This document shows positions 60,435-64,000 of a stretch of DNA of 64,000 nucleotides, one piece after another. The DNA is from Mycolicibacillus koreensis (GTDB lineage: Bacteria; Actinomycetota; Actinomycetes; Mycobacteriales; Mycobacteriaceae), in NCBI RefSeq assembly GCF_002104795.1, contig NZ_NCXO01000013.1, forward strand, positions 1 through 64,000. The letters run 5' to 3'. A program made the translations under genes and the position numbers. Position 1 is the first letter of the stretch; each line of letters begins with the position of its first letter. The notes under the pieces are model-generated. The model saw nothing but the letters and a program-made list of their open reading frames with translations, was not told the DNA's origin and made no database searches.

Positions 60435-60968
60435 CTAAAAATTCCCGCCGATCGCTGCTGCGATGGCCTTGGTCGGCAAGAGCAGATGCAACGGGTCGAT
60501 CGGCGAGGGCAGGAATTCGGCATGGTGCAGGTAGAACGCCCGAGCAGCGTCGTCGCGGGCGTGAACGAGCAGCGCTGGAGCTGCCACAGACTCCGAAAGT
60601 TGCAGGACTCGGCGCAGCACATCACGCAACAGACCCCACCCGAGACCGCAGCCCTGCCATTCGACATCTACCGCCAGTCTGGCCAGCAGGAAACACGGCA
60701 CCGTCGCGGGTGCGCGTTTGGCGATCGCTTCAGGGGCTTCGCTACGCGCGATACCAGCAACGGTGATGGCGTAGTAACCGACAACCCGGCCCTCGAAGAT
60801 GCTCACGTAGGTGGTCGCGTTGTTGGCTCGCTGATTCTGCCAGCTGTACTTCGCTAGCCATTCGTCCAGCTCGGCGGCGCCGGAGGAGAATCCGGTCCGG
60901 TCGTGCTCGCTGGTCAGTTTCTGTGGTGGCTTCGGCTTGCGCGCACTGCTCTTAGAGCCGCTAGTCAC
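60435..60968 (-). CDS. GNAT acetyltransferase toxin (TacT-like)
   Basis: 177 residues. GNAT fold with acetyl-CoA motif Q-x-x-G-x-G (VEWQGCGLGWGLLRDVL), followed by VHARDDAARAFYLHHAEFLPSP, the ending typical of TacT/AtaT-type toxins, which acetylate the amino group of aminoacyl-tRNA and stop translation. N-terminus GFSSGAAELDEWLAKYSWQNQRANNATTYV is characteristic of this toxin group. It starts 6 bases after the antitoxin stop, the usual antitoxin-first order. Base composition is lower in GC than the genes to the left. Confidence 0.9.
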   Translation of the reverse strand: MTSGSKSSARKPKPPQKLTSEHDRTGFSSGAAELDEWLAKYSWQNQRANNATTYVSIFEGRVVGYYAITVAGIARSEAPEAIAKRAPATVPCFLLARLAVDVEWQGCGLGWGLLRDVLRRVLQLSESVAAPALLVHARDDAARAFYLHHAEFLPSPIDPLHLLLPTKAIAAAIGGNF

Positions 60969-60974
60969 CCGCGG

Positions 60975-61277
60975 TCACTCCTCTTCTGCGAATGGGCTTT
61001 CACGCTGCAGTAGCTGCCGCAGCTTCGGCATGGGCTGCAGCGGCGCATCCAGGAGTTCCTGGAACCGCTCCCATTGCTCATCGTTAGCCACAAACCACTT
61101 GCGGTCGGCGAGTATCCGCTCGGCACTTTCCAGAACGCTGTCCAGGATGAAGTCGGTGACAGTACGGTCGGCGGCTTCAGCAGCCTGTCGGATCAACAGC
61201 TGCTGTTGAGCGCTGGCCCTGAAGTTCAGTCGCTGATCACGGGTGGCTTTAGTGGACGGACCGTGGACGTTGCTCAT
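60975..61277 (-). CDS. DUF1778-family antitoxin (TacA-like)
   Basis: 100 residues from ATG 61277 (MSNVHGPSTKATRDQ) with GAGG upstream. Ribbon-helix-helix-type N-terminal half: RLNFRASAQQQLLIRQAAEAADRTVTDFILDSVLESAERIL, then the C-terminal arm (WERFQELLDAPLQPMPKLRQLL) that wraps and blocks the toxin. Binds DNA to autoregulate the operon. A tandem GCGTACA repeat is present 27-40 bases upstream. Confidence 0.88.
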   Translation of the reverse strand: MSNVHGPSTKATRDQRLNFRASAQQQLLIRQAAEAADRTVTDFILDSVLESAERILADRKWFVANDEQWERFQELLDAPLQPMPKLRQLLQRESPFAEEE

Positions 61278-61304
61278 GATCTGCCTCATCTTGTTAGACG
61301 ATGT

Positions 61305-61327
61305 GCGTACAGCGTACATACGTTATA
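61305..61327 (-). promoter_or_regulatory. Putative antitoxin operator/promoter
   Basis: GCGTACA occurs twice in direct tandem (61305-61311 and 61312-61318), upstream of the antitoxin start. A minus-strand -10-like TATAAC is the complement of 61322-61327. RHH antitoxins often bind such paired repeats. Confidence 0.5.
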
Positions 61328-61434
61328 GCAGAAAGCCGACCTTGTTTGTATGTACTCCGTATGCACACGCCATGTCCTGGAAGAAGGACAGGAACGATGT
61401 TGGGTGCTCTATTACGTCAAACCCGACGCAACTT

Positions 61435-61441
61435 AAAAAAA
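61435..61441 (-). terminator. U-tract downstream of the tRNA-Ala fragment
   Basis: Seven A residues on the plus strand (seven U on the minus strand), 25 bases past the tRNA 3' end. This looks like the retained terminator of the original tRNA-Ala gene. Confidence 0.5.
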
Positions 61442-61466
61442 CCACCCCTGAACTGCAGAAATCCTG

Positions 61467-61513
61467 TGGAGCTAAGGGGATTCGAACCCCTGACCCCCAC
61501 ACTGCCAGTGTGA
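61467..61513 (-). other. 3' fragment of tRNA-Ala(GGC): attachment site of an integrated element
   Basis: Read on the minus strand, 47 bases carry the 3' part of a tRNA: anticodon stem-loop (stem 61509-61513 with 61497-61501, loop 61502-61508 with anticodon GGC), variable loop, a perfect T arm (61475-61491, GTTCGAAT), the acceptor 3' strand TAGCTCC and A73. U at position 70 implies the G3:U70 pair of tRNA-Ala. Upstream there is no D arm or acceptor 5' strand, so the gene is truncated. This is the standard trace of integration in the 3' half of a tRNA gene. The intact copy should lie at the other end of the element, to the right. Confidence 0.85.
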
Positions 61514-61711
61514 AACGGGGTGTGCTGGCTCGTATTCCGGTGTCCACACCGTGCCGATTAGTCCAGGTCAGCGAGTCCACGTCGGGCCGATATGTCCAAC
61601 CCGTATTTGCCCGTGATCGAGAGTCTTAGGACACGGCTAGGACACATCGAACAGGGGTTCGCCGACGCAGCCGGTCCGGTTCGTCGTAGGCGGTTCCTAG
61701 ACTGCGGCACC

Positions 61712-62884
61712 ATGGGCAAGTACCGAGGCGGGTCGAAACCGTGGGAGAAGAACGACCCGAAGGGGCGGCGGCTCGACCCTGGCCAATACCCGGAGTTGAA
61801 CGCCGTCTTCTACACCGCCGACCCGGCGGAGTTCATCAAGATGCGCATCGAGTCGCTGTCGCTCATGGCGTGTAGCAGCGAGCAACTGGCCCCGCTCTAC
61901 GGGACCGACCGAACCATCGGAGCCGCGTTCCTCGGTTCCGTGCCGCCGCCGACCTTAGAGGCCCGGCAGCGGTACATGCGCATGGAAGCGGTGATGATTG
62001 CCAACCACGCCTCCGAGGCAATGCTGCGCCTGTTCTTCGCTCATGTGGAGCACCCCGAATGTCCCTGGCTGGGGATGTCGGCCTCAAACGACTTCGCCGA
62101 GTACAAGGCGAAGATCGCTGACGCACTGACCAACGGGTTCGATCACGAACAAATCGCCGCTGTCTTCCTCGGCGGCACGAGCCGCGTCGATTCCTGCATC
62201 CAACTCACCGACGCCGAGTTCGGGGATGCCATCGACGGCCTGGAGATGCTGCTGATCAACTGCGCGCAACGAGTCCTCGGCGACGCCTTCGTCTACAACG
62301 CGGTCAAGCACGGCGTGAGCGCAGTCGCCGTCGATGACGATGAGGCGAAGGTCGCCTGGCAGCCGATGAACGGCGAGCCGGTGGTCCTGCACAAAGGGCC
62401 TACCCACGTCTACCTGCACAAGAAGGCGTCCCCCAACGCCGCCAAGGACGAAGCGCATTGGTGGCTCAGCATGGAGGACGCGAACCCCGGACGCGAGCTG
62501 GCGGTGTCGGTGCTCGTCACAAAAGCACTCGATTCCCTCTGGGACGTGGCCCGCCGCCGTTACCTCAGCGAAAGCGGGGCCATCAATTACGTCAGCAAGG
62601 CGACCGTCGAGATGGCGGTCTACGGCACGACCATGCAGGCGAACAACCACCTCAAGCGCATGGTTCATGAACTGATCAAGTTGAAGCCCGACGGCTCCGT
62701 TGACGGAACCCAGCACCACGTCGCCGGATACCGCATCCCGCGGGAGTGGTCGATGTCAGCAGCAGCCGCCGGAACCGAAGTCCGTAGCGTCGCATTGCCT
62801 GCTCGCCAGCGAGATCGACAGGTCTACTCCACCAGCGGTCGGGCGTACCTGCCCATCACGCCCCGCGGCTTCGAGCGAGGGTGA
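61712..62884 (+). CDS. Unrecognised protein in the island
   Basis: 390 residues from ATG 61712 (MGKYRGGSKPWEKND). ATG 61592 is also in frame and would add 40 residues; neither has a clear ribosome site. I do not recognise a domain. Visible features: mostly helical, PGQYPELNAVFYTADPAEFIKMRIESLSLMAC, then AFVYNAVKHGVSAVAVDDDEAKVAW, where NAVKHG recalls a motif in HEPN-like families, but the Rx4-6H RNase signature is absent. The C-terminal IPREWSMSAAAAG segment is low-complexity. Its place between an att site and a restriction gene suggests an accessory or defence function; this is inference only. Confidence 0.65.
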   Translation: MGKYRGGSKPWEKNDPKGRRLDPGQYPELNAVFYTADPAEFIKMRIESLSLMACSSEQLAPLYGTDRTIGAAFLGSVPPPTLEARQRYMRMEAVMIANHASEAMLRLFFAHVEHPECPWLGMSASNDFAEYKAKIADALTNGFDHEQIAAVFLGGTSRVDSCIQLTDAEFGDAIDGLEMLLINCAQRVLGDAFVYNAVKHGVSAVAVDDDEAKVAWQPMNGEPVVLHKGPTHVYLHKKASPNAAKDEAHWWLSMEDANPGRELAVSVLVTKALDSLWDVARRRYLSESGAINYVSKATVEMAVYGTTMQANNHLKRMVHELIKLKPDGSVDGTQHHVAGYRIPREWSMSAAAAGTEVRSVALPARQRDRQVYSTSGRAYLPITPRGFERG

Positions 62885-63061
62885 CGCAAGGCCGTGACGG
62901 GCTAACCTCACAACCACCCGTAGGTGGTAGGTCGCCCATCGCGCAGTACCACGCCGACCGGATCGCCGCACCTCGGCGATTCAGGCACCGCTCCCCTGTC
63001 GTGTCTGTGCAGTATGGTCATGGCACTTTTGGCAGCGGACAGACAGGAATATCCAGCCGGT

Positions 63062-64000
63062 ATGGGTTCTGTACACGAGGTCGTCGAGGCATTCCGGGAC
63101 GCGCCGTCCAACTCCGAGCGCGGAACGAAGTTCGAGCAGCTGATGGTGCGCTACTTCCAGCTGGACCCGATGCTGTCGCAGCAGTACGACCAGGTGTGGC
63201 GGTGGATCGACTGGCCCGGACGCCAGGGCAAGACCGATACCGGCATCGACCTGGTGGCCCGCGAGCGCGACACCGGTAACTACACGGCGATCCAGTGCAA
63301 GTTCTACGAGCCGACCCATCGACTCGCCAAGGAAGACATCGACTCCTTCTTCACCGCGTCCGGCAAGGAACCGTTCACCAACCGGGTCATCATCTCCACC
63401 ACCGACCGGTGGGGTAAGAACGCCGAGGACGCCCTGGAAGGCCAGACCAAGCCGGTGCAACGGATCGGGATGGCCGAGATCGCCGACTCCCCGATCGACT
63501 GGGACATCGCCTGGCCCGCCGGTGACCTCCACATCGAATTGGCCCCGGCCCAGAAGCACCAGGCGCGACCGCATCAGGAACAGGCGATCGACGCCGCATT
63601 CGGTGGGTTCGCCGCCGGTAACGACCGCGGCAAGCTGATCATGGCGTGTGGCACCGGTAAGACCTTCACGGCCCTCAAGATCGCCGAACGCACCGCAGCC
63701 GAGAATGGCGGCGCAGCACGCATCCTGTTCCTGGTGCCGTCGATCTCGTTGCTGAGCCAGACGCTGCGGGCCTGGACCGCGCAAACCGAGCTGGACTTGC
63801 GGGCGTTTGCGGTCTGCTCGGATACCAAGGTGTCCCGGACGGTCGAGGACTACAACGTCCACGACGTGCCGATCCCGGTCACCACCGACCCGCAGCGGCT
63901 CGCCGACGAGATGGCCTACCGCAAACGCGCCAAGGGTTTGACGGTGGTGTTCTCCACCTACCAGTCGCTGCCGGTGGTGGCCGAAGCGCAGAAGCTCGGG
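63062..64000 (+). CDS. Mrr-like nuclease / DEAD-type helicase, type ISP restriction-enzyme-like (5' part, runs off the window)
   Basis: From ATG 63062 the frame is open for 313 codons to the window end. Residues 15-95 resemble an Mrr-type PD-(D/E)xK nuclease: KFEQLMVRYF (E25), GIDLVA (D63), QCK (Q78-K80). After VIISTTDRWGKNAED and QARPHQEQAIDAAFGGF, where a Q-motif would sit, comes Walker A MACGTGKT (194-201), then ARILFLVPSISLLSQTLRAW and, further on, GLTVVFSTYQSLPV, all SF2 helicase motifs. This nuclease-helicase order at the N-terminus is that of LlaGI-like type ISP enzymes, in which a DNA methyltransferase and specificity domain follow in one chain. Those parts would be outside the window. 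Confidence 0.8.
   Translation, partial: MGSVHEVVEAFRDAPSNSERGTKFEQLMVRYFQLDPMLSQQYDQVWRWIDWPGRQGKTDTGIDLVARERDTGNYTAIQCKFYEPTHRLAKEDIDSFFTASGKEPFTNRVIISTTDRWGKNAEDALEGQTKPVQRIGMAEIADSPIDWDIAWPAGDLHIELAPAQKHQARPHQEQAIDAAFGGFAAGNDRGKLIMACGTGKTFTALKIAERTAAENGGAARILFLVPSISLLSQTLRAWTAQTELDLRAFAVCSDTKVSRTVEDYNVHDVPIPVTTDPQRLADEMAYRKRAKGLTVVFSTYQSLPVVAEAQKLG

Larger units (their letters stand above)
61514..64000. mobile_element. Putative integrated genomic island (left part, continues past the window)
   Basis: The tRNA-Ala fragment lies on the minus strand with the native-type 3' flank to its left, so the element should begin to its right and run towards an intact tRNA-Ala beyond 64000. The contents fit: an unknown protein and a large restriction-type nuclease-helicase, with lower synteny to mycobacterial core genes and no core gene in between. 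No integrase is visible; it would be near the other end. Confidence 0.65.

Noticed and set aside
61592..61711. Upstream extension of the island protein
   Set aside because: In frame and possible, but has no ribosome site and includes an Arg-rich stretch (GPVRRRRF) that looks non-coding; kept only as an alternative start.

Overview
The window is high-GC actinobacterial DNA that can be placed in the Mycobacteriaceae with confidence. From gatB to cyp136 the gene order follows the Mycobacterium tuberculosis Rv3009c-Rv3061c stretch (gatB, pfkA, gatA, gatC, ligA, mnmA, cysteine desulfurase, etfA/etfB, Rv3030-Rv3038c, echA17, serB2, ctaD, fecB, adhC, nrdF2, nrdE, nrdI, nrdH, Rv3057c, Rv3058c, cyp136, fadE22), and many proteins have the same length or the same N-terminus as I remember for the M. 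tuberculosis proteins. The family comparisons come from memory; no database was searched.

Layout. Bases 1-152 hold the 3' end of a 13E12/HNH-endonuclease-type gene. 162-7256 carries the GatCAB amidotransferase genes, pfkA, tenA and an ACT-domain gene. 7264-13935 has a membrane protein and a compact iscS-like/mnmA/metE-like/ligA operon. 14037-15817 encodes the electron-transfer flavoprotein. 16038-25671 is the polymethylated-polysaccharide (MGLP) type cluster of methyltransferases, a GH57 branching enzyme, a GT4 glucosyltransferase and an acyltransferase. 25824-34098 holds a secreted histidine phosphatase, the Rv3041c-Rv3040c-echA17 operon, serB2, ctaD and fecB. 34091-43744 contains a DUF4139 gene, adhC and the class Ib ribonucleotide reductase genes with a geranylgeranyl-reductase-like gene inserted among them. 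44252-55996 is metabolic: SDR, TetR/CYP136, a stand-alone LeuA-regulatory-domain protein, a CsoR/CstR-type operon, PoxB, FadE22, GreA-like, DadA and RDD genes. 56009-60306 is a mycobacterial envelope locus (multi-TM protein, Pro/Thr-rich TM protein, divergent WXG100 gene).

The right end differs in character. A TacA/TacT-type toxin-antitoxin pair (60435-61277) is followed by a 47-nt 3' fragment of a tRNA-Ala(GGC) gene (61467-61513) that still has a U-tract in its downstream flank but has no 5' half. This is the usual appearance of the distal attachment site of an element integrated in a tRNA gene. Its orientation predicts that the element extends to the right, past base 64000. The genes inside it are an unrecognised 390-residue protein and the start of a large nuclease-helicase protein (Mrr-like nuclease, then Walker A) resembling type ISP restriction enzymes, so a defence island is the best reading.

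Regulatory DNA that can be read directly includes an NrdR box upstream of nrdHIE, a perfect 16-bp palindrome overlapping the -10 of a leaderless CstR-like operon, TGAC/GTCA palindromes between tetR and cyp136, a TTAC-N6-GTAA palindrome upstream of etfB, a palindrome upstream of the secreted phosphatase, a nested hairpin with a possible leader peptide upstream of the LeuA-like gene, and several strong terminators.
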